From Peptococcaceae bacterium (GTDB lineage: Bacteria > Bacillota > Desulfotomaculia > Desulfotomaculales > JACDOK01), in NCBI GenBank assembly GCA_017656185.1, contig JACDOK010000021.1, positions 1 to 34,745 on the forward strand: a stretch of 34,745 nucleotides of DNA, written 5' to 3'. Below the pieces are notes generated by a model that was given only the letters and a program-made list of their open reading frames with translations, was not told the origin of the DNA and did no database searches. The translations under genes and the position numbers were made by a program. Positions 1-9,317 of this stretch are shown here, in pieces (position 1 is the stretch's first letter; every line of letters begins with the position of its first letter).

Positions 1-47
1 TCCGGTTCTGTGAGGGGCATAAAGAGTAATCGATATGTCTACTCGAC
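1..47 (+). mobile_element. 3' end of a group II intron (domain V tail and domain VI)
   Basis: The window opens with TCCGGTTCTGTGAGGGGC, which matches the 3' half of a group II intron domain V. It is followed by a short hairpin, GAGTA (24-28) pairing with TACTC (39-43), as in domain VI, and ends in CTACTCGAC, a familiar bacterial group II intron 3' terminus. The rest of the intron, including any reverse transcriptase, would lie upstream of the window. The call rests on recognising the motifs; the 5' half of domain V is not visible. If right, the intron ends about 32 bases before cobT. Confidence 0.55.
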
Positions 48-79
48 AACCTTGATATTAGGAATGGAGAGATTACTTT

Positions 80-1129
80 ATGTCATTGCAAGAGATCATT
101 GAAAGTATCCGTCCTATCGACCCTGATCGCCTGCAAAAGGCGCGGGAAAGACTTGATAATCTCACTAAACCACGGGGCAGCCTTGGGGTGTTGGAGCAAA
201 TTGCCGCCCGGATGGCGGCCTTGGACCGGGAGCTCAAGCCTGTGGTTCGCGCGCCGAAAGTTTTTGTTTTCGTGGGTGACCACGGGGTGACGGAGGAGGG
301 TGTCTCGGCATATCCCGCCGAGGTGACCACCCTGATGGTGCATAATTTTCTTAATGGGGGCGCGGCTATCAATGTCCTGGCCCGCTGCGCCGGGGCGGAG
401 GTGCGCGTGGTAGACGTGGGGATGCGGGATGATGTGACGCTGCCCGGATTGGTTAGGCGCAACGTACGCCGGGGGGCGGGCAACATCGCCCGGGGACCCG
501 CTATGCCGGTTGAGGAAGCGTTACAGGCGCTGGCGGTAGGTGTGGAAATGGCTGACCAAGCGCAAGCTGAGGGCAGCACGCTGGTTGGCCTTGGAGAGAT
601 GGGTATCGGTAACACCACTCCTTCGGCGGCCCTTTACGCGGCGCTTTTACCCTGTGAGCCGGAGGAAATAGTGGGCCGGGGCACCGGCTTGGATGACGCC
701 GGTCTGGAGCGAAAGGTGGAAACCGTGCGGCGGGCCCTGGCCGTTAATCGCGAGAGATTGAGCGACCCGCTGTCGACACTGGCTGCTGTGGGCGGTCTTG
801 AAATCGCAGCCATTGCCGGGTTGTGTCTGGGAGCGGCGGCACACCGGCTGCCGGTGGTAGTGGACGGGTTTATCTCAGGTGCCGGGGCCCTGGTGGCTAT
901 GCGGCTGGCGCCTGCCGTGCGGGACTACCTGTTTTTCTCCCACGTTTCGGCGGAGGCCGGTCACCGGGTATTTTTTGCCCGGGAAAACCTGCGTCCCCTG
1001 CTAAGTCTGGATATGCGTTTGGGTGAAGGTACCGGTGCGGCTATCGGGATGCAGATCATCAGGGATGCCGTGGCGATTTACAACGAGATGGCGACTTTCC
1101 AGGATGCCGGCATCGAACCGGGGGCTTAA
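80..1129 (+). CDS. cobT: Nicotinate-nucleotide--dimethylbenzimidazole phosphoribosyltransferase
   Basis: CobT transfers phosphoribose from nicotinate mononucleotide to the lower-ligand base (usually dimethylbenzimidazole), giving the alpha-ribazole phosphate used in the nucleotide loop of cobalamin. The 349-residue length is normal for the family. Family signatures are visible in order: KPRGSLGVLE near residue 30, VGDHGVTEEGVSAYP near 65, GEMGIGNTTPSAAL near 175, GFISGAGALVA near 262 and SLDMRLGEGTGAA near 310, where Glu316 matches the catalytic base position of the family. The ATG at 80 has GGAGA at 66-70. cobS starts two bases after the cobT stop, so the pair is surely co-transcribed. No cobU or cobC is seen; they could lie upstream of the intron tail. 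Confidence 0.97.
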   Translation: MSLQEIIESIRPIDPDRLQKARERLDNLTKPRGSLGVLEQIAARMAALDRELKPVVRAPKVFVFVGDHGVTEEGVSAYPAEVTTLMVHNFLNGGAAINVLARCAGAEVRVVDVGMRDDVTLPGLVRRNVRRGAGNIARGPAMPVEEALQALAVGVEMADQAQAEGSTLVGLGEMGIGNTTPSAALYAALLPCEPEEIVGRGTGLDDAGLERKVETVRRALAVNRERLSDPLSTLAAVGGLEIAAIAGLCLGAAAHRLPVVVDGFISGAGALVAMRLAPAVRDYLFFSHVSAEAGHRVFFARENLRPLLSLDMRLGEGTGAAIGMQIIRDAVAIYNEMATFQDAGIEPGA

Positions 1130-1131
1130 CG

Positions 1132-1866
1132 GTGCGCGGGTTGATTACAGCCCTGCGAACTTTGACGGCCATACCCGTGCCGGGACGCGATGCGCGGCTT
1201 TTGGCGGACGCGCTGCCCTATTTCCCCGTGGTCGGGGCACTCCTGGGCCTGCTGGTAAGCCTTGGAGGATGGGGTTTGCTGGCTGCAGCGCCGGAATGGA
1301 CGGCAGGAGCGGCGGCCCTAATGTTATTGTTGGAAATACTCTTAACGGGCGGGCTGCACACCGACGGGCTGGGGGATGCGGCAGATGCTCTCGGGGCCGG
1401 GGGGGATCGCCGGCGGGCCCTGGCCATTATGAAGGATTCACGGCAGGGGAGCTTTGGGGTTGTGGCCATAGTGCTCGTGCTGCTCTTTAAGTGGGCCGCT
1501 TACTTGCGCCTCCTGGAACTGGTGGGCGGGTGGAAGCTCGTTTGTCTGGCTTTCGCCGTTTCACGGCAGGCCACGGCCCACCTGGCCGCTTTCCAGACAT
1601 ACGCCCGCGCGGGGGGAGGAACAGGCCAACCCTTTGTGGGTGCAAGGCGTGTTTTGCCCATTATCGTTGGTTGGTTGATTGTTGCCGGCGGTTTACTGGT
1701 GACGGCCCGGCCTGCTGCGGCTGCCATAATCCTGGCCGCTGGGCTGGCCTGGCTTTTCGGCCGCTGGTGCCGGGCACGCTACGGCGGGGTAACGGGCGAC
1801 CTGCTGGGTGCCCACACCGAAATATCTTTGGTGGCCGTGTTGTTCTTATTGGTTATCTTGACTTAA
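1132..1866 (+). CDS. cobS: Adenosylcobinamide-GDP ribazoletransferase (cobalamin synthase)
   Basis: CobS joins adenosylcobinamide-GDP to alpha-ribazole (or its phosphate), the last step of cobalamin assembly, at the cytoplasmic membrane. The 244-residue protein is rich in hydrophobic helices (for example residues 33-50, 105-125 and 180-205). It carries the family motif TGGLHTDGLGDAADALG (residues about 73-89), whose acidic residues bind Mg2+, followed by KDSRQGSFGV. Translation starts at GTG 1132, only two bases after the cobT stop, so it is probably coupled to cobT. The gene converges on azlD, with 12 bases between the two stops and no clear terminator hairpin there. Confidence 0.96.
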   Translation: MRGLITALRTLTAIPVPGRDARLLADALPYFPVVGALLGLLVSLGGWGLLAAAPEWTAGAAALMLLLEILLTGGLHTDGLGDAADALGAGGDRRRALAIMKDSRQGSFGVVAIVLVLLFKWAAYLRLLELVGGWKLVCLAFAVSRQATAHLAAFQTYARAGGGTGQPFVGARRVLPIIVGWLIVAGGLLVTARPAAAAIILAAGLAWLFGRWCRARYGGVTGDLLGAHTEISLVAVLFLLVILT

Positions 1867-1878
1867 AAGCTGCCATCG

Positions 1879-2208
1879 TTATGATAAAAGGAATTGACAG
1901 AAAACTACTGCTACCAAGCCTGCGGTAACGGTAATAAACAGGTTTTTGGTCCACCAGGCCACTAAGAAACAGGGAACGGCAGCCAGTAAATACGAGTTGT
2001 GCACAGAAACGGAGAGGGTACTGTTTTGCAGCAGCAGCTGCGGGCTCAAAAGGGCGGCCAGGACGGCCACCGGAATAAAACGCAGCCAGCGAATAAACCC
2101 CTCAGGAATTTTGGTATTGGCCAGGACGACCAACGGCAGCATCCGTGGTATGTAAGTTACTACAGCCATCGCAAAGATTACCCAGAGTTTTTCCGCCATT
2201 TTTCCCAC
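1879..2208 (-). CDS. azlD: AzlD small subunit of branched-chain amino acid exporter
   Basis: AzlD is the small membrane partner of AzlC; together they form a two-component exporter of branched-chain amino acids and their analogues. The protein has about 109 residues and at least three hydrophobic segments (residues about 8-30, 44-60 and 75-105). The motif TYIPRMLPLVVL near residue 18 is typical of the AzlD family. The reading frame overlaps the end of azlC by 31 bases; the internal ATG three codons downstream (MAEKLW) is an alternative start. Its position beside the branched-chain biosynthetic operon supports a role in balancing the pools of these amino acids. Confidence 0.9.
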   Translation of the reverse strand: MGKMAEKLWVIFAMAVVTYIPRMLPLVVLANTKIPEGFIRWLRFIPVAVLAALLSPQLLLQNSTLSVSVHNSYLLAAVPCFLVAWWTKNLFITVTAGLVAVVFCQFLLS

Positions 2209-2924
2209 CCCGCAGCGATGGTAGCGGCCAGTACGGTGGCCAGGATGATATTCCAGTTGCCTTCTAACAGCATCGCAAAAAGGAGAGATAATGTACCGGC
2301 AAGCACGGCGGTAATAATTAACAGGCGGTCGGTTAACTGCATGACCAGCAGGCTGATAAACATCGCTGGCAGGGCAAAGTCCAGCGGCAATTTATCCAGC
2401 CCCGGGATGGCGGAGCCGCATACGGCACCCACCAGCGAGCCGGTGCACCAGGCGCTGTAGGAAGCAAGGTTGGTGCCGTAGGTAAAAAAGTAGTGGTACC
2501 GCTTTTTAGCCAGTTCCGCGCTGTTCAGGGCGAAGGTTTCGTCGGTAATGCCCGTTCCCAGCAGGGCCAGGGTGCTCAAGCGCAGGCGTTGAAAGTAGGG
2601 GGCCAGGGATGTGCTCATCAGCAGGTGCCGCAGGTTAACCAAAAAGGTTGTGGCAATAATGGCCCAGGGACTCATGGCTGCGGCGAACATGCCCACGGCG
2701 ATAAACTGCGCTGCCCCGGCGTAAACCAGGACCGACATAGCCACCGTTTCCAGGATGCTCAGCCCGGCGTCCCGCGCCAGCACCCCGTAGGCCACGCTTA
2801 ATGCGAAATAGCCCATCATTATCGGCACCGCCTGAAGTGCTCCCAGCTTAAACTCCTGCGCCGGTTTGACTTCTGTGCCGGCGTTCCGTTCTTTAATATT
2901 TTCCGTGGGCAATTCGCCCTGCAT
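2178..2924 (-). CDS. azlC: AzlC large subunit of branched-chain amino acid exporter
   Basis: AzlC is the larger integral-membrane subunit of the AzlCD branched-chain amino acid exporter. From the ATG at 2924 it has 248 residues. I chose this start because AAGGAG lies seven to eight bases upstream (2933-2938); a longer GTG-started frame to 2957 lacks such a site. The family pattern GYFALSVAYGVLARDAGLSI near the N-terminus is clear, followed by several membrane helices and the stretch TFLVNLRHLLMS in the middle. It is transcribed divergently from the ilv-leu operon, whose promoter lies about 100 bases away, so both directions are read from one short intergenic region. I see no T-box on the azl side. 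Confidence 0.92.
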   Translation of the reverse strand: MQGELPTENIKERNAGTEVKPAQEFKLGALQAVPIMMGYFALSVAYGVLARDAGLSILETVAMSVLVYAGAAQFIAVGMFAAAMSPWAIIATTFLVNLRHLLMSTSLAPYFQRLRLSTLALLGTGITDETFALNSAELAKKRYHYFFTYGTNLASYSAWCTGSLVGAVCGSAIPGLDKLPLDFALPAMFISLLVMQLTDRLLIITAVLAGTLSLLFAMLLEGNWNIILATVLAATIAAGWEKWRKNSG

Positions 2925-3026
2925 ATTTTTTGCTCCTTGAATAAATTTGGTGCCCACTATTTTAGCACAGCATTTGTTAATGTACTACCATAAAACAAAA
3001 ATCTTCTTTTCCCTTTAAATCATACC

Positions 3027-3055
3027 TTGACAGTACTACTATAAGTTAATATACT
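3027..3055 (+). promoter_or_regulatory. Sigma-A-type promoter of the ilv-leu operon
   Basis: A perfect -35 box TTGACA (3027-3032) is followed, after a 17-base spacer, by TATACT (3050-3055). Transcription would start near 3062, at the beginning of the T-box leader. The match to the housekeeping consensus is strong, which suits an operon controlled mainly by attenuation. Confidence 0.85.
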
Positions 3056-3061
3056 TAGCAT

Positions 3062-3370
3062 TAATATTTTAAGGACAAAGGCGAGGAAGGGGATATACGA
3101 CCCTGTGGCCGGCGCCCGACAGAGAGCCGGGGCAGCTGAGAACCGGTGGGAAGGTGCAGGTGTCGCGATCACCCCGGAGCCGGGAGATGAACGGGTGTTC
3201 CTTAGGGGCATCTTAGTAGTTGACTCCGGGTTGGTGACCCGTTAACAATCACCGCGTGCTCCTGTCGGCACGCAAAGAGAGGCTGCCCGCCAGCACGGGT
3301 GGCAATCAGGGTGGTACCGCGTGAGTGATCCTCTCGTCCCTGGCAGATGTTTCTGACTGGGCGGGAGGTT
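3062..3370 (+). promoter_or_regulatory. T-box leader (tRNA-Ile responsive) of the ilv-leu operon
   Basis: The leader carries the T-box sequence AGGGTGGTACCGCG at 3308-3321, whose bulge pairs with the acceptor end of an uncharged tRNA. Stem I spans roughly 3070-3200 and has the usual purine-rich distal features (GAGAGCCGGGGC near 3122). The specifier codon is most likely ATC at 3168-3170, followed by A and CCCCGGAG, the same spacing as in known T-boxes where the specifier precedes A-NCC-NGGAG. This would read isoleucine. AGGG at 3308-3311 can pair with CCCT at 3338-3341 in the antiterminator, competing with the terminator. Uncharged tRNA-Ile would thus switch the whole operon on. The specifier is read by eye, not by folding. 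Confidence 0.92.
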
Positions 3371-3382
3371 TAATATTTTTTT
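3330..3382 (+). terminator. T-box-controlled intrinsic terminator
   Basis: CCTCTCGTCC (3330-3339) pairs with GGGCGGGAGG (3359-3368) in a ten-pair stem with two G-U pairs, followed by a T-rich run (3369-3382). The 5' arm overlaps the sequence needed for the antiterminator, the usual T-box switch. It lies 66-118 bases upstream of the ilvE start. Confidence 0.88.
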
Positions 3383-3447
3383 AATATCTTCCGGTGTTTA
3401 AATTTCAAATTCATCCAATAAAATTCTATGTTTGGGAGGAGTGGGTT

Positions 3448-4335
3448 ATGGGGCTTGTTATCTACCTGAACGGTGAGTATGTTTCTGAGGAACAAGCGGT
3501 TGTTTCTGTTTTTGATCACGGTTACCTGTACGGCGACGGTGTTTTTGAAGGGATCCGCGCTTATCACGGCAGGGTGTTCAAGCTCAAGGAGCATATTGAC
3601 CGCCTGTATGAATCGGCGCATTCCATACTTCTGAACATTCCGCTGACGCGGGAAGAGATGCAGGAGGTTGTTCTGGAAACCCTGCGCCGCAATAACCTGC
3701 GTGATGCTTATATTCGCCTGGTAGTATCGCGGGGTGCCGGTGACCTGGGGTTGGACCCGAAAAAGTGCCCTAAACCCACGGTCGTTTGTATAGCCGCTTC
3801 CATCCAGCTGTACCCGGCCGAACTGTATGAGCAGGGTCTCGAAGTTGTTACGGTCCCTACCCGGCGCAACTTGGGCGAGGCCGTGAACCCCCGCATCAAG
3901 TCGCTTAACTATTTGAACAATATCCTCGCCAAGATAGAAGCCGGCCTGGCCGGCACTATGGAAGCTATCATGCTGAACGCGGAAGGCTATGTGGCCGAGG
4001 CTACCGGGGACAACATTTTCCTGGTCAAAAACGGCCGCCTGGTTACCCCACCTTCGTATGTAGGCATCCTCGAAGGGATCACCCGCAACACTGTAATGGA
4101 ACTGGCGCGCGAGGCCGGTATCCCGGTAGAGGAGAAGCTCTTTACCCGTCACGATGTTTATGTCGCCGATGAGTGTTTCCTTACCGGTACGGCTGCCGAA
4201 TTGATACCGGTGATCAAGGTGGACGGGCGGCCCATTGGCAGCGGCAAACCGGGTCCCGTTACCTGGCAGCTGATCAGGGCCTTCCGTGAACTGACCAAGG
4301 TCGACGGGCCGGAGATCTACCCTGATGAAGAGTAA
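3448..4335 (+). CDS. ilvE: Branched-chain amino acid aminotransferase
   Basis: IlvE is the PLP-dependent transaminase (fold type IV) for the last step of valine, leucine and isoleucine synthesis. From the ATG at 3448 it has 295 residues, close to the family norm. The frame is open from 3394, but GGGAGGA at 3434-3440 sits correctly before ATG 3448. Visible signatures are FDHGYLYGDGVFEGIR near residue 22, the PLP lysine (Lys151) in RIKSLNYLNN, and ECFLTGTAAELIPV near 245. D-amino acid and aminodeoxychorismate enzymes share the fold, but the ECFLTGTAAE signature and the operon position favour IlvE. It is the first gene after the T-box. Confidence 0.95.
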   Translation: MGLVIYLNGEYVSEEQAVVSVFDHGYLYGDGVFEGIRAYHGRVFKLKEHIDRLYESAHSILLNIPLTREEMQEVVLETLRRNNLRDAYIRLVVSRGAGDLGLDPKKCPKPTVVCIAASIQLYPAELYEQGLEVVTVPTRRNLGEAVNPRIKSLNYLNNILAKIEAGLAGTMEAIMLNAEGYVAEATGDNIFLVKNGRLVTPPSYVGILEGITRNTVMELAREAGIPVEEKLFTRHDVYVADECFLTGTAAELIPVIKVDGRPIGSGKPGPVTWQLIRAFRELTKVDGPEIYPDEE

Positions 4336-4437
4336 CTTGTTATAGGCGGCAGTAGTCGCCCTTACCTTTCTTTCAATATGTAATACCATATGACATACTG
4401 CAGATATAATTTACCATTGCACAAAGGAGTGTTTACA

Positions 4438-6096
4438 TTGCGCAGTGACGCGGCGAAAAAAGGCCTGGAAAAGGCCCCGCACCGTTCCCTCTTTAAAGCT
4501 CTTGGTTTCACTGATGAAGAACTGGAGCGGCCGTTAATCGGCATTGTTAACTCCGAGAATGAGATCGTTCCCGGGCACTTGCACCTGGGAGAACTGGCCG
4601 AAGCCGTTAAAGCGGGAGTACGGATGGCCGGTGGGGTACCGGTGTCCTTCGGCAGCATTGCTGTCTGTGACGGTATCGCCATGAACCACGAGGGAATGAA
4701 GTACTCCCTGGCCAGCCGTGAAATTATTGCCGACAGCGTCGAAATTATGGCCCGGGCGCATGCTTTGGACGGCCTGGTCTTTGTTACGGCTTGTGACAAA
4801 GTTGTGCCGGGAATGTTGATGGCGGCGGCCCGGCTCGACCTGCCCTGTATATTTGTGAGCGGCGGGCCGATGTTGGCCGGCAAGTTCGGGGGGCGGCGTG
4901 TTTCCCTGGTCAATATGTTCGAAGCGGTAGGGGCCGTTAAAGCCGGTAGAATGAGTGAAGATGACCTGGCCGGGATGGAAAACTGTGCCTGCCCCGGCTG
5001 CGGCTCCTGTGCCGGGATGTTTACCGCCAATTCCATGAACTGTCTGACGGAGGCCCTGGGAATGGCTCTGCCCGGCAACGGTACCATTCCGGCCGTCAGT
5101 GCCGCCCGGCGGCGCCTGGCGAAGAAGGCGGGGATGCAGGTAATGGAACTGGTCAAAGCCGGCCTGCGCCCCTCGCAGGTATTAACCACCGATGCTTTTG
5201 CCAATGCCCTGGCGGTGGATATGGCGCTGGGGTGTTCCACCAATACGGTGCTGCACCTTCCGGCGGTAGCCTACGAGGCCGGGGTGAAGATCGACCTGGC
5301 GCTTATTGATGAAATCAGTGCCCGAACCCCCAACCTGTGCCGCCTCAGCCCGGCGGGCCCTTACTACCTGGAGGACCTGGATGAGGCCGGGGGCATCCCG
5401 GCGGTTATGGCCGAACTGGCCAAAAAGGGGCTGCTGAAACTGGACCTTCCCACTGTAACCGGCAGGACGGTGGGTGAAAATATTGCAGGAAAAGAGATTT
5501 TACGTTGGGACGTTATCCGCAGCGCCGATGACCCGTACTCGCCCAGCGGCGGCCTGGCCATTTTAAAGGGCAACCTGGCGCCGGACGGGGCGGTAGTGAA
5601 GGCTTCGGCGGTAGCGCCCGAGATGATGGTCCACCGGGGCCCGGCGCGGGTTTTTGACTCCGAGGAAGAGGCGGTCAAGGCTATTCTTGGAGGCGAAATT
5701 ACCAAGGGGTCGGTGGTTGTGATCCGTTATGAGGGACCGAAGGGTGGTCCCGGTATGCGCGAGATGCTGACGCCTACCGCCAGCCTGGCCGGTATGGGAC
5801 TTGACAAAGACGTAGCCCTCCTTACCGACGGGCGTTTTTCCGGTGCCAGCCGCGGCGCTTCCATCGGGCATATCTCTCCCGAGGCGCAGGAAGGGGGACC
5901 GGTTGCCGTGCTGCAGGACGGTGACATCATTGAAATAGACATCCCCAACCGGAAATTGAACGTGGCTTTAAGTTCCGAAGAAATAGAAAGGCGCCTGGCG
6001 GCCTGGCGGCCGCCGGAACCGAAGATCAAAAAAGGCTACCTGGGGCGGTACGCCAGAACAGTAAGTTCAGCTTCCGAAGGCGCTGTAATCAGATAA
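4438..6096 (+). CDS. ilvD: Dihydroxy-acid dehydratase
   Basis: IlvD dehydrates 2,3-dihydroxy-isovalerate and 2,3-dihydroxy-3-methylvalerate to the 2-keto acids. I place the start at TTG 4438, eight bases after AAAGGAG (4423-4429). This gives 552 residues and the family-typical beginning [20 protein letters not shown]; the upstream ATG at 4390 has no ribosome binding site. Iron-sulfur ligands are seen in [10 protein letters not shown] and in the cysteine-rich [15 protein letters not shown] segment, followed by [11 protein letters not shown]. The C-terminal part has the usual [16 protein letters not shown] motif. It lies 102 bases after ilvE with no obvious terminator between. Confidence 0.96.
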   Translation: MRSDAAKKGLEKAPHRSLFKALGFTDEELERPLIGIVNSENEIVPGHLHLGELAEAVKAGVRMAGGVPVSFGSIAVCDGIAMNHEGMKYSLASREIIADSVEIMARAHALDGLVFVTACDKVVPGMLMAAARLDLPCIFVSGGPMLAGKFGGRRVSLVNMFEAVGAVKAGRMSEDDLAGMENCACPGCGSCAGMFTANSMNCLTEALGMALPGNGTIPAVSAARRRLAKKAGMQVMELVKAGLRPSQVLTTDAFANALAVDMALGCSTNTVLHLPAVAYEAGVKIDLALIDEISARTPNLCRLSPAGPYYLEDLDEAGGIPAVMAELAKKGLLKLDLPTVTGRTVGENIAGKEILRWDVIRSADDPYSPSGGLAILKGNLAPDGAVVKASAVAPEMMVHRGPARVFDSEEEAVKAILGGEITKGSVVVIRYEGPKGGPGMREMLTPTASLAGMGLDKDVALLTDGRFSGASRGASIGHISPEAQEGGPVAVLQDGDIIEIDIPNRKLNVALSSEEIERRLAAWRPPEPKIKKGYLGRYARTVSSASEGAVIR

Positions 6097-6137
6097 AGAT
6101 TGTTTTTAAACCAAATTGTTAACTAGGGAGTGAAAGG

Positions 6138-7793
6138 ATGCTAACCGGCGGGCAAATTCTTATCGAGTGTCTCAAGGAAGAAGGCGTCGATACCATCTTC
6201 GGGTATCCCGGTGGCGCCGTCCTTCCCATCTATGACGCGCTTTATGATGCCGATATCAGGCATATTCTGACCCGGCACGAGCAGGGGGCGGCCCATGCCG
6301 CCGACGGCTACGCCAGGGCTACCGGGCGGGTCGGGGTGTGCCTGGCAACTTCGGGCCCCGGTGCTACCAACCTGGTAACCGGTATTGCCAATGCTTATAT
6401 GGACTCGGTACCGCTGGTGGCCCTTACCGGCCAGGTGCCCACCGGGTTGCTGGGTAAGGACTCTTTCCAGGAAGCCGACATAACCGGTATCACAATGCCG
6501 ATAACAAAACATAACTACCTGGTCAAAGACGTGGCGGACCTGCCTCAGATTATCAAGAACGCCTTTCACATAGCGCAAACAGGACGGCCCGGCCCCGTCC
6601 TCATCGATTTACCCCGGGACGTTACGGCGTCGCAGGCGGAGTACCGCAAAGCCAAGGCTCCCAATTTGCGCAGCTATAAACCCGTAATGGCGGGTGCCCG
6701 CTCTCAGATTTTGAAGGCCGTCAAGCTCATTGCCAAGGCCCAGAGGCCCGTGATTTACGCCGGCGGCGGTGTGGTCAACTCCGGCGGGCACGAGGAACTG
6801 CGGCAGCTGGCCGAAATGCTCATGGCCCCCGTGACTACCACCCTGATGGGGCTGGGGGCTTTCCCCGGCGACCATCCCCTTTCGCTGGGAATGCTCGGGA
6901 TGCACGGTGCCAGGTATGCCAACTATGCCGTGTATGAATCCGACTTGTTAATTGCGGTAGGGGTACGGTTTGACGACCGCGTTACCGGCAAAATCGAAAG
7001 TTTCGCTCCTGAAGCCAAGATTATTCATATCGACATTGATGCCGCCGAGATCGGTAAGAATGTGCCGGTAGATGTTCCCATTACGGGCGACGTCAAAACC
7101 GTGTTAAAACAAATACTGAAGGAACTCAAAGCGCATCCCAACGAAGCCTGGAAGGAAAAAATTGAAGTGTGGAAAAAAGAATACCCCTTGGAATATGATA
7201 CCAACAACGGGCTGCGGCCCCAGGCTGTTATCCGCGAGATCTATCACGCCACCAAGGGTAAGGCCCGTGTAACCACCGAGGTGGGGCAGAACCAGATGTG
7301 GGCGGCCCAGTACTATACGGTGACGCGCCCGCGCAGTTTTATCACTTCCGGGGGGTTGGGCACTATGGGCTTCGGCTTCCCGGCTGCCATCGGTGTCCAG
7401 GTGGGCTGCCCGGACGAGGTGGTGTTCGATATCGCCGGTGACGGCAGCATCCAGATGAATATTCAGGAACTGGCCACCGCCGTGACTTATGAGCTTCCGG
7501 TAAACGTCGCGATCTTAAACAACGGCTACCTGGGGATGGTGCGGCAGTGGCAGGAGTTGTTCTATAACCGCCGTTATTCCTATACCGAACTGCATAATCC
7601 CGATTTCGTCAAGATTGCCGAAGCCTATGGTGCCGAAGGCATCAGGGTGGAGAACAAGGCTGACATCCGCCCGGCGCTGGATCAGGCCATTGCTTCCAGT
7701 AAGCCGGTGCTGATCGACTTTATCATCGAACGTGAAGAAAACGTAATGCCGATGGTGCCTCCCGGTGAGGCCATCAATAAGATGCTGGGTTAG
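6138..7793 (+). CDS. ilvB: Acetolactate synthase large (catalytic) subunit
   Basis: This TPP- and FAD-dependent enzyme makes 2-acetolactate (valine, leucine) and 2-aceto-2-hydroxybutyrate (isoleucine). The 551-residue length is typical. Domains in order: an N-terminal pyrimidine-binding domain with [15 protein letters not shown] and the catalytic glutamate Glu48 in [15 protein letters not shown]; a central FAD-linked domain; and a C-terminal pyrophosphate-binding domain with [15 protein letters not shown] and [13 protein letters not shown] (the GDG...NN Mg-TPP motif). The ATG at 6138 is preceded by GGGAGTGAAAGG. ilvN follows 13 bases downstream. Confidence 0.97.
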   Translation: MLTGGQILIECLKEEGVDTIFGYPGGAVLPIYDALYDADIRHILTRHEQGAAHAADGYARATGRVGVCLATSGPGATNLVTGIANAYMDSVPLVALTGQVPTGLLGKDSFQEADITGITMPITKHNYLVKDVADLPQIIKNAFHIAQTGRPGPVLIDLPRDVTASQAEYRKAKAPNLRSYKPVMAGARSQILKAVKLIAKAQRPVIYAGGGVVNSGGHEELRQLAEMLMAPVTTTLMGLGAFPGDHPLSLGMLGMHGARYANYAVYESDLLIAVGVRFDDRVTGKIESFAPEAKIIHIDIDAAEIGKNVPVDVPITGDVKTVLKQILKELKAHPNEAWKEKIEVWKKEYPLEYDTNNGLRPQAVIREIYHATKGKARVTTEVGQNQMWAAQYYTVTRPRSFITSGGLGTMGFGFPAAIGVQVGCPDEVVFDIAGDGSIQMNIQELATAVTYELPVNVAILNNGYLGMVRQWQELFYNRRYSYTELHNPDFVKIAEAYGAEGIRVENKADIRPALDQAIASSKPVLIDFIIEREENVMPMVPPGEAINKMLG

Positions 7794-7806
7794 GGGGAAT
7801 ACCCTT

Positions 7807-8313
7807 ATGAAGAGTACATTGTCCGTTCTGGTGGAAAACCACCCCGGTGTCCTGGCCCGGGTAGCGGGTTTATTCAGCCGGCGGGGTTTCAACATCGACA
7901 GCCTGGCGGTCAGTACCACCGATAACCCCACCATTTCACGCATGACCATTGTGGTGGACGGGGACGAAGCGGTGGTGGAGCAGGTGGCGAAACAGTTACG
8001 CAAGCTGGTGTGCGTAACCAAGGTCCTGGACATTACCAACGAGCCGCACGTTGAGCGGGAACTGGTCCTTATCAAAGTGAATGCCGACGCCCAAGCCCGC
8101 GGTGAGATTATGCAGATCGCCGATATTTTCCGGGCCAAAATTGTCGACGTGGGACGCCGGACCTTGATTATAGAGGTTACCGGTGATAAGGGCAAGATCG
8201 ACGCCATTGAAACGGCCTTAAAACCGTATGGCATCAAGGAAATGGTTCGTACCGGGCAAATCGCCCTGGTGCGCGGCAGCCGCACGGCAATCATAAACAG
8301 TAAGGAGGATTAG
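7807..8313 (+). CDS. ilvN: Acetolactate synthase small (regulatory) subunit
   Basis: IlvN binds the catalytic subunit and confers feedback inhibition, usually by valine. The 168-residue protein has an N-terminal ACT domain (residues about 3-72, with [22 protein letters not shown]) and the conserved C-terminal half found in longer IlvN/IlvH proteins. The frame is open further upstream inside ilvB, but the ATG at 7807 gives the standard [14 protein letters not shown] start and has a GGGGGA site just upstream. It is followed by ilvC after four bases, which points to translational coupling. Confidence 0.96.
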   Translation: MKSTLSVLVENHPGVLARVAGLFSRRGFNIDSLAVSTTDNPTISRMTIVVDGDEAVVEQVAKQLRKLVCVTKVLDITNEPHVERELVLIKVNADAQARGEIMQIADIFRAKIVDVGRRTLIIEVTGDKGKIDAIETALKPYGIKEMVRTGQIALVRGSRTAIINSKED

Positions 8314-8317
8314 TCTT

Positions 8318-9316
8318 ATGAAAGTTTTCTACGATCAGGATGCCAACCTGGAACTTTTAAAGGGCAAAAAGATCGCCGTTATCGGGTACGGCAGCCAGGG
8401 TCACGCCCACGCGCAGAACCTTAAGGACAGCGGACTGGATGTAGTCGTAGGGCTGCGGCCGGGCAGCCCGAGCCGCCGGCAGGCCGAAGCCGACGGGCTG
8501 CAGGTGCGGGATATCGCCGCGGCGGCCGCCGAGGCGCAGATTATTATGATGCTTACTCCTGACGAAACACAGCCGCAAATTTACACCGAACATATCGCGC
8601 CGCACTTGACCGCGGGCAAAGGCTTGATGTTCGCCCACGGATTCAATATTCATTATCACCAGATCGTACCGCCCTCCGATGTCGACGTTTTTATGGTGGC
8701 TCCCAAAGGGCCGGGGCACATGGTGCGTCGTCTTTACCGGGACGGTAAAGGTGTACCCGGTTTGATCGCCGTGTACCGGGATTATACCGGGCAGGCCAAG
8801 GACCTGGCGCTGGCCTACGCCAAGGGCATCGGGTGCACCCGGGCCGGTGTTTTCGAAACATCCTTCCGCGAGGAAACCGAGACCGACCTGTTTGGCGAGC
8901 AGTGTGTGCTCTGCGGTGGTGTGACCGAGCTTATCAAGGCCGGTTTTGAAACCCTGGTGGAAGCGGGGTACTCTCCTGAAGCGGCTTACTTCGAGTGCCT
9001 TCACGAGATGAAGCTTATTGTCGACCTCATCAATGAGGGCGGCCTGACCAAAATGCGCAACAGTATCAGCAACACCGCGGAATATGGCGATTATATGGTC
9101 GGCCGGCGGATCATTACCGAGGAAACCCGCAAAGAGATGCGCCGGGTACTGGCTGAAATTCAGGACGGTACCTTTGCCAAAAAGTGGATTTTGGAGAACC
9201 AGGCCAACCGCCCGGTCTTTAATGCCATCCGCAGGCGGGAACAGGAGCAGCCGCTGGAAAAGATAGGGGCCGAGCTCCGCAAAATGATGCCCTGGTTAGA
9301 GGATAGGAGAGGTTAA
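8318..9316 (+). CDS. ilvC: Ketol-acid reductoisomerase (class I)
   Basis: IlvC isomerises and reduces acetohydroxy acids to dihydroxy acids. The 332-residue length is that of the short class I form. The N-terminal Rossmann fold has [13 protein letters not shown] (residues about 23-35). The following loop, [16 protein letters not shown], contains Arg and Ser residues expected for NADPH use. The catalytic part shows [12 protein letters not shown] and the Mg-binding acidic residues of [23 protein letters not shown] lies seven to eight bases before the ATG. leuA begins one base after the stop. Confidence 0.97.
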   Translation: MKVFYDQDANLELLKGKKIAVIGYGSQGHAHAQNLKDSGLDVVVGLRPGSPSRRQAEADGLQVRDIAAAAAEAQIIMMLTPDETQPQIYTEHIAPHLTAGKGLMFAHGFNIHYHQIVPPSDVDVFMVAPKGPGHMVRRLYRDGKGVPGLIAVYRDYTGQAKDLALAYAKGIGCTRAGVFETSFREETETDLFGEQCVLCGGVTELIKAGFETLVEAGYSPEAAYFECLHEMKLIVDLINEGGLTKMRNSISNTAEYGDYMVGRRIITEETRKEMRRVLAEIQDGTFAKKWILENQANRPVFNAIRRREQEQPLEKIGAELRKMMPWLEDRRG

Positions 9317-9317
9317 A

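Noticed and set aside
3062-3200. CTC (leucine) as the T-box specifier
   Set aside because: No CTC lies at the position before the A-NCC-NGGAG pattern; ATC at 3168-3170 does.
3370-4389. Long minus-strand open frame opposite ilvE
   Set aside because: It is the antisense shadow of a clearly real aminotransferase; no family motifs and no ribosome site.
4390-4437. ATG 4390 as the ilvD start
   Set aside because: No ribosome site, and the extra 16 residues are not found in the family; TTG 4438 has AAAGGAG and gives the normal N-terminus.
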